Assembly: GCA_001599815.1 (NCBI GenBank)
Contig: BCIA01000003.1
Location: 4,092,001-4,156,000, forward strand
Origin: Furcasterigmium furcatum
Taxonomy: Eukaryota; Ascomycota; Sordariomycetes; Glomerellales; Plectosphaerellaceae
Direction of reading: 5' to 3'
DNA length: 64,000 nucleotides
The position numbers and the translations under genes are program-made. The notes under the pieces were generated by a model. It ran no database searches and was not told the origin of the DNA. It was given only the letters and a program-made list of their open reading frames with translations. Shown one piece after another: positions 11,286 through 22,600 of this stretch (the first letter of the stretch is position 1; each line of letters opens with the position of its first letter).

Positions 11286-14200
11286 CTAGTTCACAAGGGA
11301 GCCCCGAGGCAACACGGCCCAAANCCCTCCACAGGAGCACCGCCTCTGCTGGGCCATGACGAACGTAAATCCCGGTCTTGATGGTGCCATGTCCTCCATC
11401 ACCGCAGCGCACCGCACGCACCGGCGCCACTGCCCTTGCGGCCCGGTGGCCTTCACCTGGCCGTCATCTTTCGCCGGTTGCGCTGGCGGCGGGACCATCT
11501 CCACCCGCCTGAACACATCCACGTACTTCCTCGCCGCCTTCCTCGATTCCAGCACGCGGGGAACATCCGTGACCTCGAGTAGACCGTAGTCAGCGAAGAA
11601 CAGCCTCGCCGGGTCGGTCTGGGCCCTGAACGCTGGCAGGTCGGTGCCGAAGAACTTCTTGAGAACGGCGAGGAGCGGGGGCGGCGGTTGCGCATCCAGG
11701 AGCATGCTGAGCTCCGAACGGATCTGGGCGTTCTTCACCTGCGGGTCGATCTGCTTCTGCCCCGGCTGGGAGTTGCCGTCGTTCTTCTGCTGCTGTGAAG
11801 CAAGGTCCGCGAATGCGGCCTGGTACGCTGTGCGGACGTCGCCGCTGAGTGTGTTGAGGAGGCGGTCAAATTCCGAGACCTTGATGAGGCTGTGATGCGT
11901 GATGTGCTGCATCCTCTTGTATGCACTGTATAGGACGGCGTGCGGCATCTTGGCGAGCGTCGAGGGGTCGACGGAATTTTGGAGAGCTGCCCTACGCTCG
12001 TAGAATTCGATGGCCTTCTGGGACAGGGTTTCCAGATGGCCGATGCGGCGGCATACGGCCGAGACGAATCCTCGTGTTGAGGAGGAGAGGACTAATTGCA
12101 GAGATGGGTCACCGCGGGTTTTTAAGAAGTTGGAGATTTCGGCGAATCGTCCAGGCCGCAGGAGATCCTGGAACTCAGCGTCGCCCATCAGGGAGAAGAG
12201 CGCGTCGGAGAGCCAGCAGACGAGGTCGATGGACCACTTGGCGCATCCAGCCAGTGTGTCGACGACCTCGTGCTCGTCCAGAGGACTCAGCTTCTCGCGG
12301 TAATTCGGGGGCGTGTTGCTTGCAATAGTGATGAGAACAACAATGTTGCGGACATTGAGTGACAGGAGTGCGAATTTGCCGCTGTAGGCGCGCGGTTTGT
12401 ACTCTCCTCGGAATCCGAGGTGATTCATGATGCTCAGGCACAGCTGCAAGGATGTGTTGCGGACGAGAGTCTCATGATGTACCTCCTCGGAGTAGTCCAA
12501 GGGGACCTTTAGCATGCGAACGATTTCGCTGATCCAGTCCCTGGTGAAGTCTAGATCACGTCCAATGATCAGTTCCTGGTTGCAATGACTGCTGATGCGA
12601 ACGACTTACTCTTTTTCTCGGCATGTGGTCGTGCGACGGCGAGGACGTCGTCAATGTTCACAGAATTGAACGTGGCCGCAGATGCCGTCACCGTCAAGCC
12701 TGCGATGGAGGCAGCATATTGAGCTGGTGCCAGATGTCAGCGTCTCCTCTCAACGCGTTATTCCTTGGGCCCGCGACGCTTACCGTCCCGACTCGAGTTT
12801 CCTATGTCTCCTGTGAAGCGAAGACCAATCCACTTGATCTGGCCGTCGTCGAGAACCTGAACGAGGGAGCAATTGCTGGGAGACAGTACCATTTGCAGAC
12901 CTGGCGTATCACGTTAGCAGGCCACCGCAAACAAGGACGTAGCATCAGTTCCGTACATGGTACAGGATCTGCGAAAGTATAACCGGCCTGGTTAAGAACC
13001 ATGACTCTGTCCAGGCTGGGCTCGTTGTATGTCTCCTGCATAGTGAGTCTGTCGCGATACTCAATAGAGCCGTCGCTGTATAGGATGCAGATGGCTTTGC
13101 CAAATTGAATGGACTGGATGCCGATCACGATCTTGTCCACCACGATCGGTTCCGACTTCTTGAGCTTGTTAAGGTCCTTTGCGTTGTCAGTGGGGGTCCA
13201 CAGCACGAGGATACGGCTCCGATGCTTACCTTGTCAGGCGTGTTAGACGCACTATTCCTTCGGCCGCCCATCTGATCAAACGCAGGATGCAACGCAGGGG
13301 CCTGCTCATGGACGAGCTCCCATGTATCGATGATGCTCTGCTGTTCCTGATACGGTGAGTCGGGCGTGGGCAGATAGCTTCGAACCACAAGGATCTTGAT
13401 AGGAGCTAATTGTTGGCCACTGGTGTCAATCACTGAGGGTAAGAGCTCGATGTGTGAAAGCTGCGTCATGGAAGTGTCTGTGGGAGTGACACTGGGTCCA
13501 CTTGGCATCCAGCTGCTGATTGCCAGATACTTGGCTTGCAAGGTTGGGTTGAGGGGTTGGCCGCCAGGAGGCAGCTTTGGGTCGGCCGGAGGCAGTCCCC
13601 AGTTGATGGATGCACGAACCAGCCGCAGCTGCTGAGAGGCGGTGGCCAAGGCAATGTAGAGGTTGTCTGGGTTCGGGGGTCAGCAGTCAAGATGGTGAGG
13701 GCGACGGGGAGCGGACGAGCTCACTCTTATCGCACTGTAGCGACGCATGTGTGATGAGGTCGTCTGACGAGGTGATCCTCTCCAATTCAAAGGTTGTCTC
13801 CTCTATTTTGTTGTTGTTTTGTGTCCAGAGCAGTCTAAGATGACCATGGGTTGTGACATAAAGCAAGGCGCTCTTCTGTGGGTTTGGGTGCGATGGGCCG
13901 AAGGCAGGCAGAAATGAGGTCTCGTAACGATACGACGACGCGTTAGGGTCTTTGATTGCAGGGCCGTGGAGTAGATGGTACTGAGTGACAAGTCAGACGG
14001 ATGGCTCTCATGCTCGGCCGCACACGAAGCACGAGCTACTCACATTCTTCTGCTGGGCCAGGTTGAGCCAGAAGCACCCTACGATGGCCTGCAGGTCCTC
14101 GACGTGGTCCCCGTCCCATTTCCGGTGCACGAAAGGGCGGTTCAGATACATGGAGAATGCGAGAATGGCAACGCGTCCGGCCGCGTCGATGGCAGCGAGC

Positions 14201-14663
14201 TCTTGGTTGTTCGTACCAGCCCAGGCGAGGTGGACGATGGGGTTCGACGAGCTGGCAGTGATCGAGTCGACGGTTGTAGGCTCACTGAGACCCCAGCTCC
14301 CGTCGACAGGGTCGGCCCGGAGGAGCCTGACCTGCACAGACCTGCCATCTGGCGTTACGGATGCAATTGTTCCAAACTTGGACCAAGCCACGGTTCTGTC
14401 GAGTTGGTCAGAGACGTCGATAAACAGCCCAGGGGATAGAAGAGGTGTGAGCTGTCATACTGGCAACATCCACGGGTTCGCAGTTCATCCACGCGCTGGT
14501 ACAGATGTTTGCTTGGTGCACGGATGCTCCTCAGAGCCAGAGCAACCCCATCCCCGAAGAGGTCGTCGACGTCGAGGTGGTCAACCTGCATCGGGGCGGC
14601 CATGCCGTCGTCCATTCCGGTTTCCATGTTGGTGTCCATCGCCCCGTCGAGCATCAGAGGCAT
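11286..14663 (-). CDS. MED16: Mediator complex subunit 16 (MED16/Sin4)
   Basis: Eight exons: 14663-14461, 14395-14044, 13980-13725, 13666-13230, 13176-12957, 12900-12784, 12699-12610 and 12550-11286. They total 2940 nt, 979 residues. The N-terminal half is the WD40-like Mediator-tail propeller, starting with AWSKFGTIASVTPDG; the C-terminal half is helical. The end has paired cysteines (RRCVRCAAVMED, then QRRCSCGG) near the stop, as in fungal MED16. The family is a Mediator tail subunit linking activators to RNA polymerase II. Donor 5 is taken as GTACGG at 12956, because the alternative GTACCA breaks the frame. The introns are 53-84 nt. An ambiguous base at 11324 leaves one codon near the C-terminal Cys cluster undetermined. 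The gene is divergent from the sirtuin gene. Confidence 0.9.
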
Positions 14664-16489
14664 CTTGTCGGGAGCTGGGCCAGTGGTGTGATGCCAAGTC
14701 GTCTACGTATGTAGATGGAAGATCTCGAGAAACCTGACTCAGGCCCTTCACTGATCTCGCTCGCAAAGAGAAGGCGACCTCATCCGTAGGCCCGATGCAA
14801 GACCCCCAGGGTCATGCTTCGAAGCCGCTCTGAATAGATAAGGGGTTGGAGGCAAGGTGTAAGTCAATGAATACCGAGATAGGAAATTGAATGAATTCGG
14901 CGTGGTGGAGTCCAAAAATACCGGTACGCGCAACTGGGGTTGAGGTTCGAGAAGTGAAGCTTGAGATGAGGCAGGAGAGATCACCAACTTGGTAATGACC
15001 CGCTTTCCAGCCCCAGTCTCTGCGCACTAGCCGCATTGTGGCTGTGGTGGCCTCCACTGTGTCCTGCATGTTGAGGCCGTATCACTGTCGTCCGTCCACT
15101 CCCTTGGTTCTATTTGTTCGGTTTCCCTTCGACCTAATTACGGTTCCGGTGAATCGGTTTACTTGTAGCTGTTTTCATTGCTCGTTTCTGAGAAACGCGA
15201 CAGCTCTCCCGCCGGGGCTGTGATCCTGGCCCAGTCATCAAGCTGCCAAGTCGAGACACCGCACTATAAGTGTCTTTACAAGTAATAGTGACGCACTAAC
15301 TCGTGGTTGTTCACATACTAGGTATGTATTTAGGTATTCAAATTCAAATCGCTGTATCTGAGCGCGACAAAAAATTCCCATTTCCAAGGATGTACGATGA
15401 TGCAGTGGACTACAGTCAATCTGCAGCGTCCTGACTGTTAAACTTTGGGGGATAGAATATCTGCAAAAGCCCCACAGCATCGTTCACTCGCACTGAACCA
15501 CTCGCGTGGGTAGCCGAGCAACGCGCTGTTTCCCCTCGGCCCCCGCACAGGCGAATGACCTGCATTTTTGAGTCTCCCCCGGTGGATTCCATCATCCCAG
15601 GCTCTGACAGCCAATCCGTCTCCCTCCAACTCGTCCGGTTACGACGTCGGTTCTCGAAAGGGAACCCGTCAACCCGTGCAATTCTGGTGCAGAGAGGGGA
15701 TAGACAACGGTCATAGGATATTCCATGTATTAAGGTTGGCCACTGTCAAGGACGGCTGTGTTTTTGAGTTTATGCTCAATGGAAAAGCTGGAGCCCCTTT
15801 CAAGCTGGGTCCTCGCGGGCTTCATGGTCAAGTGTGACAAAGATCCTCGTCCATCTTCTTCAAAGCCACGAGGAAGACCCTTATCACAAGCGGCAAGGCG
15901 AACAAGTGCAGAAGATTAATATCGGGCCAAACAGACAAAACACCCAGTTCTGGAACAACAAAAACACAACGAGTCACCGCTTGTGCATCCATCTCCGATA
16001 ATACCACCTGACGGATGTGAATTAACTGGGCCCCGTCGTAATGGATCCCGGCGACCTGCAGGCTACTTTGTAGGTCGCCTCTCCCAGTCGACATACAAAG
16101 GTACCGCGCCGGTACCCCAGTGACCCATTCCGTCCGTCCTGCAACATGCGCTAATCCACATCCAGTACCGTATGCTTTCCCCGAAGAGCCTCCCTCCTCC
16201 ACTTTCCTTCAACTGCACTGCACGTTCACTTCTTCCATCTCTTCTGTACCGTACCTGGCGACCACTACTTTCTTCCATTCCTTCGACCACTCGAAACCCA
16301 ACCACACCCGGGCACGATACCGGCCAACCCTTTGCCAACACAGTCGCCATGGTTTGATTGAGTGTCTGTCGTCCTACAAAGCCGCTCGGTCTGGCTTTCT
16401 CACCTTATATTTCCCCCTGATCCCTCGCCCCCGAGTACCTCGCGACTACAACTATTACTTGACGACATCTGCGAGGTCTCTTTCTCACC
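14664..16489. other. Divergent promoter region, MED16 / sirtuin
   Basis: These 1.83 kb separate two divergent starts. The last 300 bases before 16490 are CT-rich on the plus strand, as expected for a fungal 5' leader of the sirtuin gene. Two GGTACC sites with a short GC spacer lie at about 16099-16115. No gene is recognised. Confidence 0.55.
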
Positions 16490-18595
16490 ATGATCCCCGA
16501 CCACCAAATGGGAGACCTTCTCCCTCGCTCGGACTCGCCTTCCTCGCCTCTCTCTGAACTATCCAGATCACCATCTCTTCCTTCATCTCCGACAGACCGC
16601 CTCAACCCCTCGAACCGTTACCCGTCGCCTTCCACCTCGTCCCTCTCCTCGGCCGCCCAGGTCTCGTCTGGCGCAGCAACGCCCGTCAAGCTCGAGGCAG
16701 CCGACTCTATCAATGTCAGCACAGGAGGAGCGCCGAGCTCTCAGGGCGAGCGCCCCAGGAAACGGCGCAAGATCACCCCCAAGGAACGCAAGACCGAGTA
16801 CCTTGACTTTGATCGCGTGATGGACTCGGGCGTGTTCGACCAGGACAGCAGCCGCAAACTCGATCAGCTTGTGGACGTCTTCCGGAAGTACAAGAAGGTA
16901 GTCGTCATCGCCGGTGCCGGCATCTCCGTCTCGGCCGGTGTCCCAGACTTCAGATCCAAGAATGGCCTCTTCGCGACATTGCCCAGCCAGCACAAGATGA
17001 AGGGTTCTGGAAAGGATCTATTCGATGCCTCAGTCTACAAGCACGATTCCACCACCGAAAAATTTCACAAGATGCTCTGCGACATGGATGCCATGGTCAA
17101 GGCTGCGGACCCGACCCCCTTCCACCACCTGGTCGCCTCACTCGCCGCCGAGGACCGACTACTGCGCTTGTACACCCAGAACGTCGACTGCATCGACACC
17201 AACATGCAACCACTCGCAACTACTGTCCCTCTGAACATCAAAGGACCCTGGCCAAAGACCATTCAGCTGCATGGCAGCCTGGGCCACATGAACTGCTCCA
17301 AGTGTGGCCACATCCAACCCCTGAAGAGCGAGCTTTTCGTGAACCACGAGGCCCCTCTCTGCGAGCAGTGCCAGGAGCTGGACATGATTCGCACAGCACA
17401 TGCCGGAAAGCGCAGCCACGGCGTTGGGCGGTTACGGCCCAGGATGGTTCTGTACAACGAATACAACCCTGACGCCGAAGCCATCGGCAAGGTGTCCAGT
17501 GCCGATCTGAGAAGAGGAGCCGATGCCGTCATTGTTGTGGGCACAAGTCTCCAGATTCCCGGCGTCAAGCGGCTGGTGAAGGAACTCACCCAGGCAACAC
17601 GCAGCAAGCGCGGCGGCTTTACGGCCTGGATCAATCTCGACCCCGAACCACAACATAATGACTTTAAAGACTGCTGGGACCTCGTCGTGCGCGGAAAGGC
17701 GGACGATGTGGCGCATTTCGTGCAGCTGCCGCATTGGGACGAACAGACAGCTGACCGAAGTTCCATCCTGAGCGAGGAAGATGATAAAGTACGGATGGAA
17801 TGGGTCCGACGGAACACCCTCGAGATCCAGCTATCCCAGTCGCCTTCCAAGGAGTCTACCCCGCCTACTACCAAGATCGAAGTTGCTCTCGAAAGCCGCG
17901 TGGACAAGGTGCAGGGCATCCCGACTCCCAGTGCGAGCCCCAGATTGCCTCCGGCACATCCGGCGCCCAAAGTCGCGAAGACGAAGCAGAGCAAGCTGTC
18001 TTTTGGTGGCCGCACCGCACTCCCGACTCTGGACAGCGATACGGATGCCTCCAGCCAGAAGCGCAAGAGGGCGTTGGCTAAGAAGGGCAGCAAGGCAGCC
18101 AAGAAGGCTGAAGCCCCGAAGAGCACTGTTGCAAGTGCTTTCCGCACTTCCAAGAAGAGGGAAGCCGGAGCTACGAGCGAAGAAAAGCCCAGCAAGAACC
18201 CCAGACTCGACAACAGCAAGCTCACCCAGCAGGAGAACGAGCTGCCGTCTCTACGGCCGAACTTTCCCTCTACCCAGGACTCCATCACCTATGCAGCTGG
18301 CTCAGACGTATCCAGCGAGTTGAGCCAGATACCGTCGTCCCCATCTCCTCTCACCGTTCCTGTCCGCACAGGCCGAGGCAAATCGAACACCTCGACGCCT
18401 GCCCGGAAACCGCTCCCCACGTCTCCCAGGAGTTCATCGCCCTGCATCGGCGTCACGACGCTCGACTGCAAGGGCAGCATCGTGGCAGCCGGTCCGCCAC
18501 CCCCTACCACACCGCCTCTCCACCGCCGGACGAGCTCGGCCGATACCATCTCACCGAGTTCAAAGCCGCGTGGTATGGAGGCACTCGTGGACTAG
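16490..18595 (+). CDS. HST3: Class I NAD-dependent histone deacetylase, HST3/HST4 type sirtuin
   Basis: Single exon, 701 residues. After a Ser/Pro-rich N-terminus and a basic cluster RKRRKITPKERK (90-101) comes the sirtuin core. Core motifs are GAGISVSAGVPDFRS (142-156), TQNVDCID (229-236) with catalytic H261 in HGS, zinc Cys 269/272 and 291/294, and VVGTSLQIPG (349-358). Family members HST3/HST4 remove H3K56 acetylation in the nucleus and protect genome stability. The C-terminal 270 residues are disordered and Lys/Ser-rich, with a second basic cluster (KRKRALAKKGSKAAKK) and a TKQSKLSFGG stretch around 498-507. A second ATG six codons downstream (16508) is an alternative start. No splice sites are needed and the stop follows MEALVD. 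Confidence 0.92.
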   Translation: MIPDHQMGDLLPRSDSPSSPLSELSRSPSLPSSPTDRLNPSNRYPSPSTSSLSSAAQVSSGAATPVKLEAADSINVSTGGAPSSQGERPRKRRKITPKERKTEYLDFDRVMDSGVFDQDSSRKLDQLVDVFRKYKKVVVIAGAGISVSAGVPDFRSKNGLFATLPSQHKMKGSGKDLFDASVYKHDSTTEKFHKMLCDMDAMVKAADPTPFHHLVASLAAEDRLLRLYTQNVDCIDTNMQPLATTVPLNIKGPWPKTIQLHGSLGHMNCSKCGHIQPLKSELFVNHEAPLCEQCQELDMIRTAHAGKRSHGVGRLRPRMVLYNEYNPDAEAIGKVSSADLRRGADAVIVVGTSLQIPGVKRLVKELTQATRSKRGGFTAWINLDPEPQHNDFKDCWDLVVRGKADDVAHFVQLPHWDEQTADRSSILSEEDDKVRMEWVRRNTLEIQLSQSPSKESTPPTTKIEVALESRVDKVQGIPTPSASPRLPPAHPAPKVAKTKQSKLSFGGRTALPTLDSDTDASSQKRKRALAKKGSKAAKKAEAPKSTVASAFRTSKKREAGATSEEKPSKNPRLDNSKLTQQENELPSLRPNFPSTQDSITYAAGSDVSSELSQIPSSPSPLTVPVRTGRGKSNTSTPARKPLPTSPRSSSPCIGVTTLDCKGSIVAAGPPPPTTPPLHRRTSSADTISPSSKPRGMEALVD

Positions 18596-19678
18596 GCATC
18601 ACTACCCTCTACTGCGGAAGGTTTCAAGGCTATGCTGCGACCCGTCTGCCAGTTTTTGAAGGAGAAGTTTGGCTACGGGCCTCAACAAGAAGCCTCTCAG
18701 CCGACAGCAGACGATGGTTTGCACATGTAAGAAGAAGAGCGAAGTGAGCAGCAAAGGCACAGCATCCATCCGTACAAAGCATCGGTCTGTACATGGCTTG
18801 TCCTGAGGGCCCTCGATGGCCCGGTTGTTTCTTGGTGTTGGGTCTTTTGAACAGCTGGATGACGGAGTACTAGTACCCAGCCCGGCGTGTGGCGTTTCCC
18901 CTTTCTTGATCGGTATAGAGCAGCTCTGCACGGGGCCTGATAGGGTATCGCTTTAATGAGCAAATATCTACCTTGCTTGAAATAAGTATTCTTCAGTCCG
19001 CGTGATCTTGAGTGTGACGACGATGTGGCCCAACGACAACGAGAAGGCCGCAGCTGGTTCGGGTAATTCGCTAGCACCTGTTGACCGCCACGTCTCGCTC
19101 GCTACCCGGCAGAACCATCAAATAGACCATGGTAATGTATCAAAGTCTCTTTTTTGCGTCACCAATCGCTGGCATGCCCTGTCTAGTTGTAGTACACCCG
19201 GTCCTTCTCGCTGGCTCATCTCTTCGATTACTGGGGCACCTGCAAAATGTGGGCACCGCCCCAGCTTGCTGCGCCGGCATGCATGCATCCGGATTCGTGA
19301 ACAATGAACCGCGCCCCCGTCGCCCACAGGCCAGGCTGACTTCCAGCCGAAACAAGGCTGTAGCGCCGTCATGTGACCTCCCCCCTTCCCTCGTCTTCCT
19401 CTGCTTTTCGCCGCGCCATTCCACACGAGAGTAACAAGACGTCGCTCCATGTGCTGGCTGATCCGTGGAAACGATGAATGAACTGAACTCCAAAACGACG
19501 TCCTCCATGTGAAGTCCGGGTATGTAGTTTATCATGTCCGTAACAATGCAGCCTCCTTTAAAACGCCATGCCAATGCAGTCCTCGGGGGAAGCTGATGCG
19601 AAGGAGACTAGGTGGTAGTACAGGTTTCGCCTCCATGTAGTGCGATATCCATTGGTCAACCATTGGGTTCTGCGAACC
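18596..19678. other. Convergent intergenic region, sirtuin / CHD1
   Basis: These 1.08 kb separate two convergent stops and should carry both 3' UTRs. No gene or repeat is recognised. Confidence 0.55.
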
Positions 19679-22600
19679 TCACGCAGTGGCAGAGGTGCCG
19701 TTGGTCGATGACTTGGATTTGTCCCCCTTCTTGTTCTTGTCCCTGTCGCGGATGGTCCTGTAGAGGAAGCTAAGCCTATCGGAAGTGACAGGGTTGCTGG
19801 TGCTGTCAACAGGCCAGAGCGACGCGAGGAATTCCCTGTGGCATATTTGTTAACTCTCTGAGATTTCATGGCTTTGCGATGGGGAATATGACATACCAAA
19901 ATCGGTTCTTAAGCGGAAGGTCAGAGTCTCTGACAAATTCTTGGTCCAGGAAGTTCCCAATCACGACAAGCTCGTCGCCGAAGATCCTCGCACGCTCCTT
20001 GCTGGACTTGACCTTTTCCTTGGTCGTCTCGAGAATCGTTTCGAAGTTCTCCCGCACCGGCTTGAGTAGATACCAGAGCATGGCATCGGGATTCCTGTCT
20101 CTCATCTCACTGCTGTCGCCCATTTGACGGAGATCCGCCAACCGAGCCAATGCTTGGTTGCGGCGCTCATGATCTTCATGGTTCGCCTGGCTGCTGTCCT
20201 GTGACCGGCGTCTGTCGTCCTTGTGCCGAGAATCATCGTGTTTTCGGTGCTTGTGAGATCCCCGATCAACATCCTCGTCGCGGTGACGTCGTTTTTCGGG
20301 CCGTGGGGACTGACGATCATCGCCGTGAGTGCGAGGACGGCGAGTCTCCTCTGTCCGGCGATGCTTTGGAATGCGGCCATCATCATGACCCGAGTGCTTC
20401 CTCTTTGAGTCTGGCCTGGGTGTGGACCTCTCGTCGGCATTGCTTCGAGACCGATGGTGCTCGCGATGACTGGTCTTCTTCGACAGCGGCGGCGCTGGAG
20501 ATGCAGCCGCGCTGCCCACGTCGCTGCGGCGATGTCCGTTCGACAGATGCTTCTTGTTGTTGCGGTGATGATTATCGACAGCTCGCTGTGCGGCCGTGTC
20601 GGTCGAGTACTTGGACTGCAGCACCGAGAGCAGGTACTCTGAACGGCGCACCAGGTGGACTGCGCCAGGGGAGTTGATCCCCTTGTCGGTCGCCTTGTTG
20701 CGCTCCTCCTTCTTCTCGACGCGATGCTCTTCGAGGAAGAATTTGTCCGCCATGCCAAGGTCGGCATCGTCACGGATCTGAGTCCAGGCGCCGAAGCCGT
20801 ACCGGTCAATGCCAAGCAGAAGCATACCATCCTCCTTCGCACCCCATTCACAGGTGTAGTGTGCTGCCTTGGAGGCATCCGGGAGGCGGAAGGACTTGGG
20901 GTCGTTCCCCCTCTTTAGCACATCCCTCAACAGGCGGAGCTGCTTGGGTCGCTCGATTGCCGTTTCGGCATTCATCTTGCGTACCTCGCCAAAATCCACC
21001 AGAACGGCCTTTTTGTCTTTCTTGGTCAAGATTTTGCCCAACTTCCGCTCATCTTCGACAAGCCTGGCATTGTTGTCGTCCATAGCCTGCTCGCATGCTT
21101 GGGTGAAGTCGTTGATGACGGAGCGGAGCAGCTCGCGGTCTCTGTCTGTCAGACGAGCCTCATGGACGATCTCATCCTCCCGGTCTTCCATAGCACCAAA
21201 TCTGAAGAAGGCTTTGAGGAGATTGCGGGTCTCCTTCTCATTGAGAGCGCGCTTGGGGTCAGACAGGAGTGCACGTTTTTCCTCGGCCTCCTGGCGTTGC
21301 TGCTCCTCCCGCTGGCGTTTCTTTGCCAACCGGTCGGCACGGTCGTCTCCGTTGTGCCGATTCTTGACAGCAGCTCGACGAGGGGCGCTCTCAGCAGCGA
21401 CCTTGGCGAGATAATCCTCGTGCTGCCGCTTCTCTTCGTCGGCTTTGATAACAGCCAGCTCTTCGGCAGGGATGATCTGGTCCCAGTCCAGAGCCAGGTC
21501 ATCCACCTTGACGTCCGTGTATTGCATGAAGTTGTCCCAATCGATGCCTCCACTGCTTAGGTTCATCTTGTCGTCGACCTTGGTCTTGGTCACCTCGGCA
21601 TTTTCCAGGATCGAATCGATGTCAAGCTGCTCAAGACGCTCCTGGTTGCCAGTCTGCTCGAACATCTTCTGAGAACGCATCTTGAGAATCCACTGGATAT
21701 CTTCTGACGAGCTGGGGCCGTCGACCTTGAGCCCCTTCTTATTGAACTCCTCCCGGAAAGCCTTCCCTTCATCCGTAACACCCGCCTGGATGGTGAGATA
21801 TTCGAGAAGGAGTTTGTTGCGAGCTCGCTCGAGGACTTCCTCCTCGACCGTCTCCTTGGAGACTAAGCGGTAAATGCTGACAGGCTTCTTCTGGCCGATT
21901 CGGTGAGCTCTGCCCATGGCTTGCAAGTCCGCCTGGGGATTCCAGTCGGAATCAAAGATGATGACGGTGTCCGCGGTCATGAGATTGATACCCAGACCAC
22001 CAGCTCGAGTGGATAGGAGGAAAGAAAAGTCCTCGCTGTCTTCGGCGTTGAAATGATTAATGGCCATCCGACGGGGGCCAGCGGCAATGGTGCCGTCCAG
22101 TCGTTGAAACTTGTAGCCCCTGAGGGCCATGTAATCGCTCAGGATGTCCAACATTTTTACCATCTGGCTGAAGACCAAGACACGGTGGCCGTCCTTCTTG
22201 AGCTTTGTGAGCAGCTGATCAAGAAGCATCATCTTCCCGCTACTGGCAATCAATCCCTTGATCTGGTCCTCGCGGCGTGTGCTGCCTGCCAAGACCCGAT
22301 CTTCCGCGCCTGGAAACATGTAGGGATGGTTGCTGGCCTTTTTGAGCTCCATCATGACGTTCAAGAGCGAGTTCTTCTGGCCAGTGGCATCCGAGAGCGC
22401 GGCGTAATTCCTGGTCAGGATGTTTTTGTAGTACTCAAGCTGCACATCTGAGAGCTCAACACGGATGATCTTCTCGGTCTTGGGCGGCAGATCTGATTCA
22501 ACAGTCTCCTTCGTTCGACGCAGGATGTAGGGCGCAATGGACTTGTGTAAATCAGCCAGCTTTTCCTGTGTATCATTGCCGGCCAGCGTCTCGAGTTCTT

